This document shows positions 1-8,904 of a stretch of 64,000 nucleotides of DNA, in pieces. Under the pieces are notes generated by a model. The model did not search any database. It worked only from the letters and a program-made list of their open reading frames with translations, and had not been told where the DNA came from. Source of the stretch: Aquilonibacter sp963703325 (GTDB lineage Bacteria > Vulcanimicrobiota > Vulcanimicrobiia > Vulcanimicrobiales > Vulcanimicrobiaceae); NCBI GenBank assembly GCA_963703325.1, contig OY969805.1, positions 62,001 to 126,000 of the forward strand. Direction: 5' to 3'. Made by a program: the position numbers and the translations under genes. Position 1 is the stretch's first letter. Each line of letters starts with the position of its first letter.

Positions 1-276
1 GCGCTCGGCAACCGCTTAGCCGGCCTCGAGATGATCGATTGGCATACGTCGGGTGCGGTGGTGATGATGGCGATCCTCGGCGGCAGCGGAACGATCGCCG
101 GGCCGATCGTCGGCGCGGGGATCTATCAGGTCATCGAGTACTTCGTGTCTAAAACGCCCATCGGTCAAGAGACGGATCTCGTCATGGGGCTGGTGTTTGC
201 GTGCTGCATCCTCGCGTTCCGGCAAGGTATTGTCGGGGGAGTACTTTCCATACCATGGCGCAAGACTTCGACCTAG
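1..276 (+). CDS. Branched-chain amino acid ABC transporter permease, LivM-type (3' end only)
   Basis: The frame is open from base 1, so the gene begins upstream of the window and only its last 91 codons are seen. The piece reads WHTSGAVVMMAILGGSGT followed by AGPIVGAGIY and a hydrophobic stretch ending in FRQGIVGGVL. That matches the C-terminal part of LivM-family permeases (typically SGEVVLM-ILGG-GT, GP-GA and a final RG-GG). LivM forms the inner-membrane channel of branched-chain amino acid or related organic-acid importers, with LivH, two ATPases and a binding protein. The stop overlaps the start of the following hydrolase by 22 bp, so it probably belongs to the same operon. The importer's substrate may be linked to the downstream acyl-CoA genes, but that is inference. 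Confidence 0.82.
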   Translation, partial: ALGNRLAGLEMIDWHTSGAVVMMAILGGSGTIAGPIVGAGIYQVIEYFVSKTPIGQETDLVMGLVFACCILAFRQGIVGGVLSIPWRKTST

Positions 277-1097
277 ATCTGCGGCGCGGGCGGTTGCGAG
301 CGCAACGCTTCGGCAATCCGTCGACCGGTGTACCGGCACTCTGCATTCCCGGCCTTTCGTCCAACTCACGCGTCTTCAACCGCCTTGGCGAGCAATTCGA
401 ACGCGACGGACATCCGCTGATCGCATTCGACCTTCGTGGACGCGGCTGGAGCGATATCACGGCAAAAGGCACGTACGGCTGGGACAATCACGCGCGCGAT
501 ATTCTCGAAGCTGCCGATGCGATGGGCATCAAACAGTTCGACTACGTCGGCCATTCGATGGGTGCGTTCATCGGGATGGCCGCCGTTGCGATCGACCGCG
601 GAAAACACATTCGCCGACTGGTGCTCATCGACGGGCTCGGCATACCGTCGCAGACGGCGCTCGCGGCAATCATCGCGAGTCTGGGCCGGCTCAAAGGCAC
701 CTTCCCCACCGCCGACGCGTACGTGAACGCGGTCCGTGAGATGGGACTCGCAGCGCCTTGGAACGCCTTATGGGATCAGCATTACCGCTACGACTTGATC
801 GCCGAAAACGGCAACGTCCGGCCGCGCACCGACGCCGCTGCCGTAGGTGAGGACGCGGCCTACGGAGGCACGCAGAATCCGCGCGCGATCTGGCCGCTCA
901 TTACCGTGCCGACGTTGCTGTTGCGCGCGACCGTGCCGCTCGGCGACGTGCCCGATGCATTGGTCGTCACCAAGGCCGACTATGACGAGTTCCTCGCGAC
1001 GGTCCCAACTGCGACCGGGGTTGAAATTCCCGCCAATCACTTCGGGATCATGGCCGCGCAGGAAACGCTCGACGAGATCGAACGATTTCTGGCATGA
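255..1097 (+). CDS. Alpha/beta hydrolase (first of a tandem pair)
   Basis: This 280-residue protein has the alpha/beta-hydrolase fold pattern: an oxyanion-region PGLSSNSRVF near residue 32, a DLRGRGWSD turn near 59, the nucleophile elbow GHSMG (Ser near 101) and a late NHFGIM carrying the probable catalytic His. ATG 255 is chosen because the longer frame from 201 lies inside the upstream permease gene and adds no family-like sequence. It overlaps the permease end by 22 bp and the next gene by 4 bp (ATGA). The following gene is a clear paralogue, which indicates local duplication. The substrate is unknown. Context with an acyl-CoA ligase suggests hydrolysis of an ester or a ring-cleavage product before CoA activation. 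Confidence 0.85.
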   Translation: MAQDFDLDLRRGRLRAQRFGNPSTGVPALCIPGLSSNSRVFNRLGEQFERDGHPLIAFDLRGRGWSDITAKGTYGWDNHARDILEAADAMGIKQFDYVGHSMGAFIGMAAVAIDRGKHIRRLVLIDGLGIPSQTALAAIIASLGRLKGTFPTADAYVNAVREMGLAAPWNALWDQHYRYDLIAENGNVRPRTDAAAVGEDAAYGGTQNPRAIWPLITVPTLLLRATVPLGDVPDALVVTKADYDEFLATVPTATGVEIPANHFGIMAAQETLDEIERFLA

Positions 1098-1939
1098 CGA
1101 TGGTTGAGGGCATCTTTCTTCCGCTTTCATCGGGCCGCGTACGGGTTGAACGCTTCGGCGATCCCAGCGGCCGTGCCCTCGTCTGCGTGCACGGGATTTC
1201 GTCGAATGCCCGCGTCTTCAATCCGCTTCGCGACGAACTTGCAGCCGCCGGCCGCCACGTCGTTACCGTCGACCTGCGCGGGCGCGGACTCAGCGACAAG
1301 AGCGAACTCGGGACCTACGGTTGGAACCGGCACGCTCGCGATGTTTTTGAAATTGCCGACCAGCTCGATATCGGATCCTTCGACATGGTCGGCCATTCGA
1401 TGGGCGCTTTCGTGGGAATGAACGCGGTCGCGCTCGACGACCGGCGGCGCATCGGCAAGCTCGTCCTCATCGATGGGCTTGGGCTCCCGAGTCCCTCGGC
1501 GGCAGCGGCGCTGGCGCGCAATGCGACGCGTCTGACGTGGGTCTTCCGCAACGCGGACGAGTACGTCAAGGCGGTGCAGTGTCTCGGGCTCGCGCGTCCG
1601 TGGAACGACCACTGGGAACGCCATTACCGCTACGAAGTCGAGGACCACGTTCACGGCGGCGTGCGAATTCGGACTAAGCTCGGCGCGGTGCTCGAAGACA
1701 CGGCATATGCGGCGACGCATCCGCCACGCTCGCTTTGGCCGGCGATCTCGATTCCCACGCTCTTGCTGCGCGCGTCGCACTCGCTCTCCGGCTCCAACGG
1801 CTTCGTCGTTACCAAACACGATATGCGCGAGTTTTTGCGCACCACACCCGCGGCAACCGCGCATGAGGTCGACGCGAATCACTTTGGCATCGTCATGCAC
1901 GACGACTCACTCACCGCGATTAGGGGGTTTCTATGTTGA
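1094..1939 (+). CDS. Alpha/beta hydrolase (second of a tandem pair)
   Basis: This 281-residue paralogue follows the preceding hydrolase through an ATGA overlap. It conserves the same blocks: VCVHGISSNARVFNPLR, VDLRGRGLSD, GTYGWNRHARD, nucleophile elbow GHSMGAFVGM (Ser near 102), LVLIDGLGLPS and a C-terminal NHFGIVMHDD with the likely catalytic His. Both copies keep every catalytic residue I can recognise, so neither looks decayed. Its stop overlaps the start of the acyl-CoA ligase by 7 bp, consistent with one transcript. Two intact copies in one operon suggest divergence in substrate or a heteromer. The sequence alone cannot decide which. Confidence 0.85.
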   Translation: MTMVEGIFLPLSSGRVRVERFGDPSGRALVCVHGISSNARVFNPLRDELAAAGRHVVTVDLRGRGLSDKSELGTYGWNRHARDVFEIADQLDIGSFDMVGHSMGAFVGMNAVALDDRRRIGKLVLIDGLGLPSPSAAAALARNATRLTWVFRNADEYVKAVQCLGLARPWNDHWERHYRYEVEDHVHGGVRIRTKLGAVLEDTAYAATHPPRSLWPAISIPTLLLRASHSLSGSNGFVVTKHDMREFLRTTPAATAHEVDANHFGIVMHDDSLTAIRGFLC

Positions 1940-3588
1940 AACACGCGCCCGCAACGCTGCACGGCCTGCCGTCGACGATGCCGGATCGTCCGCTCTCGAT
2001 CTACTCGATCCTCGAACACGCCTCGCGTGCGCACGCCCGCAAGGGAATCATCGCACGCGACGGAGCCGGCATCGTGCGGGAATCATATGCGCAGTTTGCC
2101 AAACGCGTCGCGCAACTCGCACATGCGCTTGGCGAGCTCGGGGTCAAACCCGGCGATCGCGTCGCGTCGTTCGCCTGGAACGGGCATCGGCACATGGAGC
2201 TATACTACGCGGTCCCAATGATCGGCGCCGTGCTGCACACGGTGAACATTCGCCTGTTCCCCGACCAGGTTTCCTATATCCTCGATCACGCTGACGACCA
2301 CGTCGTCTTCTTCGATGCCTCGCTCGCGAAGGCGGTGCAGGCTGCGCGCGCGCTGCAACCCAATGTGCCTCGCACGTTCGTCGCAATGGGCACGCTAGCC
2401 GAACCTTTCGACGGCGCACTCGACTACGAGACGCTGCTTGCAAACCGGCCGGAGTCGTATGACTGGCCCGAGATCGACGAACGCTCGGCCGCAATTCTGT
2501 GCTACACCTCGGCCACGACCGGCGACCCCAAGGGCGTGCTCTTCTCGCATCGCTCGACCTATTTGCACGCCATCACCAGTGGGCTGGCGGACTACCTCGG
2601 TGCGCGCGAACGCGATCGCATCCTGCCGATCGTACCGATGTTCCACGTCAACGCCTGGGGATTTCCGTTCGTGGCGCCGATGGTGGGCGCCGACCTGGTG
2701 ATGCCGATGGACCGGCTCGATGCGGCCAGTGTCATCGAACTTTGCAAAAACGAACGCATTACGCTTGCGGCCGGCGTACCGACCGTGTGGCTCGCCGTTC
2801 GCGATGCACTGTTCGCGAATAACGATCGCTTGCCCGACCTCAAACGCGTCATCATCGGCGGGTCGGCGATGCCGCGCTCGCTCCGCGACGATCTCGAGAA
2901 GCTCGGGATCGACGGCGTGCACGCGTGGGGCATGACCGAGATGTCGCCGATCGGTACGGTCAGCTCGGCGGCATCGGAATTGAGCGACGATCCCGAGCGT
3001 CAGCGTGAGGAGCGCTATAAAGCCGGACGCTTTGCCCCGATCGTGCAGTGGCGTTTGGTCGACGAGCACGGCGATGATGTTCCCGCCGACGGCGTCTCGC
3101 GCGGTGAGTTACTCGTGCGCGGCTACGCGGTGACGACGAAATATTACAACAACGAAGCCTCGACCGCGATAGCGTTCACGCCGGACGGCTGGTTCCACAC
3201 CGGCGACGTTTGCACGGTGGACCAATACGGCTATCTCGATATCGTCGATCGGGTCAAAGACTTCATCAAGTCGGGCGGCGAGTGGATCTCGTCGGTCGAG
3301 GTCGAGAACACGATTATGGGCCACGCCGCCGTGCGCGAGGCATGCGTCTTCGGCCTTCCGCACCCGAAATGGCAGGAACGTCCGGTCGCGGCGGTCGTCG
3401 TGCGCGACGGCCACAGCTTGAACGAAGACGAGCTGCGCACGTGGCTCAAGCAACACCTCGCGACGTGGCAGATTCCCGACCGCGTCGTCTTCATCGACGT
3501 GATCCCGCGGACCGGCGTCGGCAAGTTTCTCAAACGCGAGCTGCGTTCGCGCTATGCCGGACTGCTCAGCGAGAACGCTACGGGGTGA
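1933..3588 (+). CDS. Acyl-CoA synthetase (AMP-forming), medium/long-chain type
   Basis: At 551 residues this is the normal length for the ANL superfamily. The P-loop-like AMP-binding motif reads YTSATTGDPKG near residue 193 (usually YTSGTTG-PKG). The adenylate-binding AWGMTEMSP follows near 333, then the hinge region GWFHTGDVCTVDQYGYLDI and VDRVKDFIKSGGEWIS, and the C-terminal catalytic lysine region TGVGKFLKRELR. This pattern is closest to the AlkK-like medium-chain fatty-acyl-CoA ligases. The enzyme converts a carboxylate, ATP and CoA to acyl-CoA, AMP and PPi in the cytosol. It starts 7 bp inside the hydrolase and ends in a GTGA overlap with the MaoC gene, so the hydrolases may release the acid that this enzyme activates. 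Confidence 0.9.
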   Translation: MLKHAPATLHGLPSTMPDRPLSIYSILEHASRAHARKGIIARDGAGIVRESYAQFAKRVAQLAHALGELGVKPGDRVASFAWNGHRHMELYYAVPMIGAVLHTVNIRLFPDQVSYILDHADDHVVFFDASLAKAVQAARALQPNVPRTFVAMGTLAEPFDGALDYETLLANRPESYDWPEIDERSAAILCYTSATTGDPKGVLFSHRSTYLHAITSGLADYLGARERDRILPIVPMFHVNAWGFPFVAPMVGADLVMPMDRLDAASVIELCKNERITLAAGVPTVWLAVRDALFANNDRLPDLKRVIIGGSAMPRSLRDDLEKLGIDGVHAWGMTEMSPIGTVSSAASELSDDPERQREERYKAGRFAPIVQWRLVDEHGDDVPADGVSRGELLVRGYAVTTKYYNNEASTAIAFTPDGWFHTGDVCTVDQYGYLDIVDRVKDFIKSGGEWISSVEVENTIMGHAAVREACVFGLPHPKWQERPVAAVVVRDGHSLNEDELRTWLKQHLATWQIPDRVVFIDVIPRTGVGKFLKRELRSRYAGLLSENATG

Positions 3589-4040
3589 AACAGGCGATCA
3601 CTGCGGTCGATCAGTTCGAATCGCTGCGCGGAACCGCCGTCACCAGTGATTGGCTGACGGTCACGCAAGCGATGATTACCGCCTTCGCCGACGTCACCAA
3701 CGATCGTCAGTGGATTCACCTCGACGCGGCGCGCGCGGCGGCCGAGTCGCCATACGGAACGACCGTCGCGCACGGATTCCTCACCCTGAGCCTCCTGCCG
3801 CCGCTGCTCTCGCAGTGCTCGCCCTTTCGCTGCACGATGGTGCTCAACTACGGGTTCAATCGAATTCGCTTCATCGGTCCGGTTCCGTCGGGATCGCGCA
3901 TACGCGCGTCGTTTAGCCTCGCCGAGGTGCAACGCAGCAATGAAGGCAGCGCGACACTCGCCTGGGACGTCGCAGTCTTCGTCGAGGGCAACGAACGCCC
4001 GGTGCTGGCGGCGACGTGGCTGCAGCGTGCATACGTCTGA
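3585..4040 (+). CDS. MaoC-family (R)-specific enoyl-CoA hydratase-like protein
   Basis: This 151-residue single-hotdog protein carries the MaoC/NodN-type signature AFADVTNDRQWIHLD, including the Asp and His expected at the hydratase site, followed by TTVAHGFLTLSLLP. The GTG at 3585 is the start: it gives the family's normal N-terminus and overlaps the ligase stop as GTGA, a common coupling arrangement in this window. A longer frame to 3210 lies wholly inside the ligase and is not protein-like. MaoC proteins hydrate trans-2-enoyl-CoA or act on related thioesters. Position between an acyl-CoA ligase and a thioesterase fits acyl-CoA metabolism. Confidence 0.85.
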   Translation: MKQAITAVDQFESLRGTAVTSDWLTVTQAMITAFADVTNDRQWIHLDAARAAAESPYGTTVAHGFLTLSLLPPLLSQCSPFRCTMVLNYGFNRIRFIGPVPSGSRIRASFSLAEVQRSNEGSATLAWDVAVFVEGNERPVLAATWLQRAYV

Positions 4041-5037
4041 CACGTCGATCACCCAAATCTTGCCGCTGAGCGTCGATCCCGGCCTGCGCCGCAGTTTTCG
4101 CTTCGGTTTGTTGCTCGAGGTACTCGACCGCCTCGCGGAACAGACGGCGCTCGCCTTCGCGGCGCCGAACCGGCCCGGCGTAACCTTTGTCACGGCCGCG
4201 ATCGATGCCATCCATCTGCGCAGGGCGCTTGACGTCTCGCGTGACCTCATCATGCTTTCGTCCATCAACTATGTTGGATCGCGCTCGCTCGAAGTCGGCA
4301 TCCGCGTCGAGCAACCCGGCATCGTTTCGTCGCATCTCGGTTCGTGCTACTTCACGATGGTCGCCCAGCCTCGTGCGGTAACCCTGCCGCCGTTGGTGTA
4401 TGACGATGCGGACGCTCACCGTCGCAAAGCCGAGGCCATCGAGCGCCGCGCGGCTGCGCGCGGCGACGGGCCGGAAATTGCGCCGCCGACGCCGCAGGAA
4501 CAAGCCGTGCTCGCCGAGCTGCACATGGCCCAGGAGGGTCGCGGTTTCGATGGGCTACTCGTGTGTGACTTGCACGCGCACAGCTACGACCCGCCGAATC
4601 GGCAACGCGAAAACACGTCGCTACGGATCACCGGCGGCTACGTGACGCATCGGGCCTATCTTCACGCCGCGATGTGCGCCGAGCTCGTTGCCCCGGATCG
4701 CGCGCTTCTGGTTTCCGTGAATCGCATCAATTTTCTCGCGCCGGTTCGCGCCGGCGACACCTTGCACTTCAATGCGCGCGTGACCTACACCGGAATAACA
4801 TCGATCGCCGTAGAGGTCGATATCCTTCGCGAGAGCTGGGACCGGCAGACGGCGGCACTGTGCAATACCTGCACCTTCACGTTTCGCAACGTCGATCCAA
4901 CGACGCTGCGCGCGTGTCCGGTGCCGCGCGTCTATCCGACCACGTACGCCGAGGATCTGCGCTATCTCGCAGGCCGCCGCCGCCGGCTCGCTATTGGACG
5001 AAGTGCACGTCCGTCGGCGCCTGTGGCGGCGTCTTGA
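4027..5037 (+). CDS. Acyl-CoA thioesterase with two hotdog domains
   Basis: The predicted 336-residue protein contains two hotdog (ACOT-like) repeats. The first includes RFGLLLEVLDRLAE and the strand pattern SINYVGSRSLEVGIRVEQ, about residues 15-120. The second includes THRAYLHAAM, NRINFLAPVRAGDTLHFNARVTYTG and CNTCTFTFRNVD, about residues 190-310. Paired hotdogs of this type hydrolyse acyl-CoA to free acid and CoA. I use GTG 4027, which overlaps the MaoC end by 14 bp, because sequence upstream of it lies inside MaoC and looks like a shadow. The 3' end overlaps the convergent bicupin gene by 47 bp. Having ligase and thioesterase in one operon suggests CoA recycling or control of an acyl-CoA pool. 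Confidence 0.78.
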   Translation: MHTSDTSITQILPLSVDPGLRRSFRFGLLLEVLDRLAEQTALAFAAPNRPGVTFVTAAIDAIHLRRALDVSRDLIMLSSINYVGSRSLEVGIRVEQPGIVSSHLGSCYFTMVAQPRAVTLPPLVYDDADAHRRKAEAIERRAAARGDGPEIAPPTPQEQAVLAELHMAQEGRGFDGLLVCDLHAHSYDPPNRQRENTSLRITGGYVTHRAYLHAAMCAELVAPDRALLVSVNRINFLAPVRAGDTLHFNARVTYTGITSIAVEVDILRESWDRQTAALCNTCTFTFRNVDPTTLRACPVPRVYPTTYAEDLRYLAGRRRRLAIGRSARPSAPVAAS

Positions 5038-5809
5038 TCGAAATGAAGCGCAACGGTGCGGACGACGTCTGCACCAGCCCGGCGTGATTGGTGCCCATCG
5101 GGATCACGATCATCATGCCCGGCCGAAGGTTCACTTGCCGATCGCCTAACCACTCCGTTCCGGTACCGTCGAGGACGACTTGGATCTCGTTCGCGTTGGC
5201 GTGGTAGTGCTTGGGTGCGGTCCCGGTTTGGAGTGCGAGCGCCATCCCGTCGGTGACCACCAGCGTCTTTGAGCGGAGGTTCGGAAAGGTCGCCGACGGG
5301 GCCGGCATCGCCTCCGGGGTGATTGCCAACAGATCGATTGCGGCAGGCTGCAACGCCGTCGTGTTTGCAGGCGCCACCTCAACGCCGTTGAGCAGATGGA
5401 TATCGGTCGGCGGTTGCGGCGGCGTCTTGAACGCTACTAAGCGCAACTTTCCGCCCGAGGTATCGACGATGCCGGCGTGAGCCGTATCCACCGGAATCAC
5501 GATCAGCATACCGGCCCGCAGCGGGACCTGACGGTCGCCAAGCCATTCGGTGCCGCTTCCGTCGAGGATCAGTTGGATCTCGTTGGACTCCGCGTGGTAG
5601 TGCTTGGGCGCACCGCCGATCGAAAGCGCGGCGGTCATGCCGTCGGTCGCCACCAGTGTCTTCTGATGAAGGGTGGGAAAAGCGGGCGACGTCGGCATTG
5701 CATCCGGGGTGATCGCCAGGAGATCGATCGCGGCTGGCTGCAGCGGCGGCGCGGCCGCGATGGCGAAGCCCAACGCGGCGAGGCCGAGAAAACGCAGGAA
5801 ATGTTTCAT
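4991..5809 (-). CDS. Exported bicupin protein (tandem duplicated cupin domains)
   Basis: The 272-residue protein has a signal peptide (MKHFLRFLGLAALGFAIAAA) and two nearly identical cupin units at about residues 25-140 and 155-270. Each begins QPAAIDLLAITP-AMP and contains PKHYHA, NEIQ, LDG-GTEWLGDRQV and a late His (TAHAG or TNHAG). The HxH, Glu and His are the standard cupin metal ligands, and both copies keep them, so both sites may be active. The gene lies 4 bp behind the large BNR-repeat gene and probably shares its transcript. Function is unknown. It could be a secreted dioxygenase-like or sugar/ligand-binding protein. Confidence 0.8.
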   Translation of the reverse strand: MKHFLRFLGLAALGFAIAAAPPLQPAAIDLLAITPDAMPTSPAFPTLHQKTLVATDGMTAALSIGGAPKHYHAESNEIQLILDGSGTEWLGDRQVPLRAGMLIVIPVDTAHAGIVDTSGGKLRLVAFKTPPQPPTDIHLLNGVEVAPANTTALQPAAIDLLAITPEAMPAPSATFPNLRSKTLVVTDGMALALQTGTAPKHYHANANEIQVVLDGTGTEWLGDRQVNLRPGMMIVIPMGTNHAGLVQTSSAPLRFISIKTPPQAPTDVHFVQ

Positions 5810-5813
5810 ATTC

Positions 5814-8800
5814 TCACTCCCTTATGGCATTCAATTGCGCGATTGCGGTGTCGGCCTCCGCTTTGAGCTCGGTGTAGGCGGATTGCTCGGCCGCGGTAGG
5901 CGGTTGATACGCGAGGTCCAGCTCGTTCATAAGGAAGGCCAGGTGATCCCGCAGCTCGGTTTCGTGGAGCAGGTCGCCTTCGTCCGAATGAACTTGGAAC
6001 TGCGCGAACGTCGCGACAAGCGCATCGATCTGCGCGCGCTTCGCCGGCGATACGTGTGAACGCGCGGCCATCGCCGCGTTGATCGCCTGATTCAGTGCGC
6101 CGAGCGTTCCGCTGATCTGCTGCGCGAGTGCAAGCCGCGCGTCGAGATCGCCAGGGGCCGGCTTGATGCGCGGATCGAGCTTCACGTCGAATGTCTGCTG
6201 CGACGTTTTGCCGCCGTAGTTCAGCGCGACCGTGTAGGTTCCCGGAACGATCGTCGGACCGTTGGGTTCATCGCTGAAGTCGTCGGTGCTCTCGAGTTGC
6301 AAGCCTTGCACTTCGGTCGCACCCGGATAGCGCAGATCCCAATCGAAGGAATTCATACCCGGATCGATCGCGGTCGCTTCCGTCAGCTCGTACGCGAGCT
6401 GTTGGACTTCGGTCTCCTGCCCGAGGAGGTAATAGGGAATGTGTTTGGCCTTCTTGTTGCGCAGGTGCAGATTGAAGCTGCGCACCGTCTTGCCGCTGGA
6501 ATCGAGGAAACTCAGCGTCACCGGCGTCTGCCCCTTATAGTTCTTCGGAATATAGAAGAACACGGTCGCTCCGTAGGCGGGGTTGTCGCCCGAATCCGGC
6601 GGCCCGAATCCGCCGCCGCCGTATGCGTGTGAGAGCCACGCGGTCTCGGGCGCATACAGCGTTTGGGTCGAATCTTTCGCGAGCTGCTCGAGCAGGGTGA
6701 GATTATCGAGAATCCAGAACGAACGGCCGTGCGTCGCGACCGCGACCTGACCTTGCAAAGCGCTGATCGCGATATCACGTACCTGCACGCCGGGCAAGTT
6801 CAGCGCGAGCGACTGCCAGTGCGCGCCGGCATCGAGGCTCACGTAGACGGTACTGCGCGTGCCGGCGAACAGGACGCGCGGTTCACGCGGATCTTCGCGC
6901 ACGACGAAGACGTACTGATCGTTCGGAATCCCCGACGTCAGCGTGGTCCAATGCGCGCCGTAGTCGGTGGTCTTATAGACGTACGGATGGAAGTCGTCCC
7001 ATTGGAAACGCGATGCCGTGACAAACGCCGTGCCCTTGTCGGTATGCGACGGCTCGATGCTGCTGATCTGCGCCCATTGCGGGAGCGCCGGCGGCGTGAC
7101 GAGCTTCCAGGTCGTGCCGTTGTCGCTCGTGACGTGCACGAGCCCGTCGGCCGATCCCGCCCACATCACGTCCCCGCTCAGCGGTGAAACCGCAAACGAC
7201 GAGATGTCGGGAAACGTTTCGACGCCGGTTTGATCGAGATTGATCGGTCCGCCGGACGGCCCTTCGGATTGCTTGTCGTTGCGCGTGAGGTCCGGACTAA
7301 TTTGCGTCCAGGTCCGGCCGAAGTCCCCGCTCTTGAACACGACCTGCGCGGTTTCGAAGAGCACATCGGGTTGCGCTGCCGAGAAGATGATCGGGTGGGT
7401 CCAGCCGAAGCGGAATTTCGTTTCGGCCGACGACGCGCCGCTCATGTACAGCGGCCACGGGCTGACGTTCTTCTCCTCGCCGTTGGGCGTGTTCAACTCC
7501 GCCGTCGAACTCATATAGCCGCTGCCGTACGTAATGCCCGGGTCGTGTGGATTCACCGCCACGTACGTGCTCTCGCCGAGCGCGACGTTGTGCACGGCGT
7601 TGCTGCCCAGTCCTTCGCTCGAGGCGCTCGGCAGTTCGTAGGCGCCTTCGTCTTGCTGCGCGCCATAGACATGATACGGAAACTGATTGTCGATCGCGAT
7701 GTGGTAGAACTGCCCCGTCGGCTGATTGAGATCCGTGCTGAAAGTTTTGCCGCCGTCGGTTGACACCGAAGCGCCGCCGTCGTCGCCGACCAGCAGGATC
7801 TTCGGGTTGTGCGGATTGACCCAAATCATGTGGTTATCGCCGTGCGGCGGCAGGATCGGCTTCCACGTCACGCCGCCGTCGCTCGTCTTCCAGAACGCGT
7901 CGACGTTGGGTGCATAGGCGACCTTCCAATTCGTTGGATCGACGGTGATCGCCATATAATAGAAGGCGCGCTGGCGCAAGAACCATTGCGCGTTGACGCG
8001 CTTCCAGCTCGCGCCGCCGTTGTCCGAGCGGAAGACGCCGCCTTCGTTGGCTTGCACCATCGCATAGACGACCTTGGGATTGTTCGGTGCAACGGCGACG
8101 CCCATCTTGCCGAGCACGCCGGTCGCAAAGCCCGGATTGCTCGAGATGTTCGTCCAGTGCTCGCCCGCGTCGGTCGACTTATACAGTCCGCTGCCCGGGC
8201 CACCGCTGATCATCACCCACGGCTTACGCACCGCTTGCCACATCGTCACATACAGGACGCTGGAGTTATGCGGATCCATGTCGATGTTGTTTGCGCCGGT
8301 GCGATCGTTGACGTAGAAAATTTTCTTCCACGTCTTGCCGCCATCGCTCGTCTTGAAGACGCCGCGATCCGCGTTGGGCGCAAAGACGTGACCCATCGAC
8401 GTCGCGTACACGATGTTGGGATTGCGCGGGTCGATGACGAGCGAGCTGATCTGATGCGTCTCCGCCAGCCCCGCGTAGTGCCAAGTCTCGCCTGCGTCGG
8501 TGCTCTTGTAGATTCCGACGCCGGTATCGAAGTCACCGCGAATGTCGCTCTCGCCGCTGCCGAAGTAGATGATCTTCGGATTCGATGGTGCCACGGCAAT
8601 GGCACCAATGCTGGTTGCCGTTCCGGGAATCTTCCCGTCGGTAATGTTCTCCCAGCTGATCCCGTAGTTGGTACTGCGCCAGACCCCGCCTTCGACTCCG
8701 CCAAAATAGAAGAGATCGGGGTTGCTTGGGACACCGGCTACCGCGACCGCGCGACCGCCGATGTACGGCCCGATACTGCGCCACTGCAGCTTGCTCATCA

Positions 8801-8900
8801 GCATCTGCGCCGAGGGCGCAGCGCCCGATGCGTTGACCGCGAGCGGGCCGACGAGAAAGACCATGCCGAGAACGGCGACAAGAATGCGCTTCATGCGCAC
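5814..8900 (-). CDS. Secreted VPS10/BNR (WD40/YVTN-like) beta-propeller protein
   Basis: This 1028-residue exported protein starts with MRMKRILVAVLGMVFLVG and an ASGA cleavage region. It contains many BNR/Asp-box-like repeats of the form GVWRSTNYGISWENI, IYKSTDAGETWHYAG, VFKTSDGGKTWKKIF and LYKSTDAGEHWTNI, spread over roughly residues 40-720. Such repeats form sortilin/VPS10-like propellers. The C-terminal 300 residues resemble a FlgD/Ig-like region (SFDWDLRYPGATEV, PGTYTVALNYGG) and a helical tail. A paralogue of similar length is encoded at 48972-52076. These proteins are often labelled glycosyl hydrolases, but no catalytic residue is evident. Extracellular binding or degradation is inference. 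The bicupin follows 4 bp downstream. Confidence 0.85.
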   Translation of the reverse strand: MRMKRILVAVLGMVFLVGPLAVNASGAAPSAQMLMSKLQWRSIGPYIGGRAVAVAGVPSNPDLFYFGGVEGGVWRSTNYGISWENITDGKIPGTATSIGAIAVAPSNPKIIYFGSGESDIRGDFDTGVGIYKSTDAGETWHYAGLAETHQISSLVIDPRNPNIVYATSMGHVFAPNADRGVFKTSDGGKTWKKIFYVNDRTGANNIDMDPHNSSVLYVTMWQAVRKPWVMISGGPGSGLYKSTDAGEHWTNISSNPGFATGVLGKMGVAVAPNNPKVVYAMVQANEGGVFRSDNGGASWKRVNAQWFLRQRAFYYMAITVDPTNWKVAYAPNVDAFWKTSDGGVTWKPILPPHGDNHMIWVNPHNPKILLVGDDGGASVSTDGGKTFSTDLNQPTGQFYHIAIDNQFPYHVYGAQQDEGAYELPSASSEGLGSNAVHNVALGESTYVAVNPHDPGITYGSGYMSSTAELNTPNGEEKNVSPWPLYMSGASSAETKFRFGWTHPIIFSAAQPDVLFETAQVVFKSGDFGRTWTQISPDLTRNDKQSEGPSGGPINLDQTGVETFPDISSFAVSPLSGDVMWAGSADGLVHVTSDNGTTWKLVTPPALPQWAQISSIEPSHTDKGTAFVTASRFQWDDFHPYVYKTTDYGAHWTTLTSGIPNDQYVFVVREDPREPRVLFAGTRSTVYVSLDAGAHWQSLALNLPGVQVRDIAISALQGQVAVATHGRSFWILDNLTLLEQLAKDSTQTLYAPETAWLSHAYGGGGFGPPDSGDNPAYGATVFFYIPKNYKGQTPVTLSFLDSSGKTVRSFNLHLRNKKAKHIPYYLLGQETEVQQLAYELTEATAIDPGMNSFDWDLRYPGATEVQGLQLESTDDFSDEPNGPTIVPGTYTVALNYGGKTSQQTFDVKLDPRIKPAPGDLDARLALAQQISGTLGALNQAINAAMAARSHVSPAKRAQIDALVATFAQFQVHSDEGDLLHETELRDHLAFLMNELDLAYQPPTAAEQSAYTELKAEADTAIAQLNAIRE

Positions 8901-8904
8901 CCTA

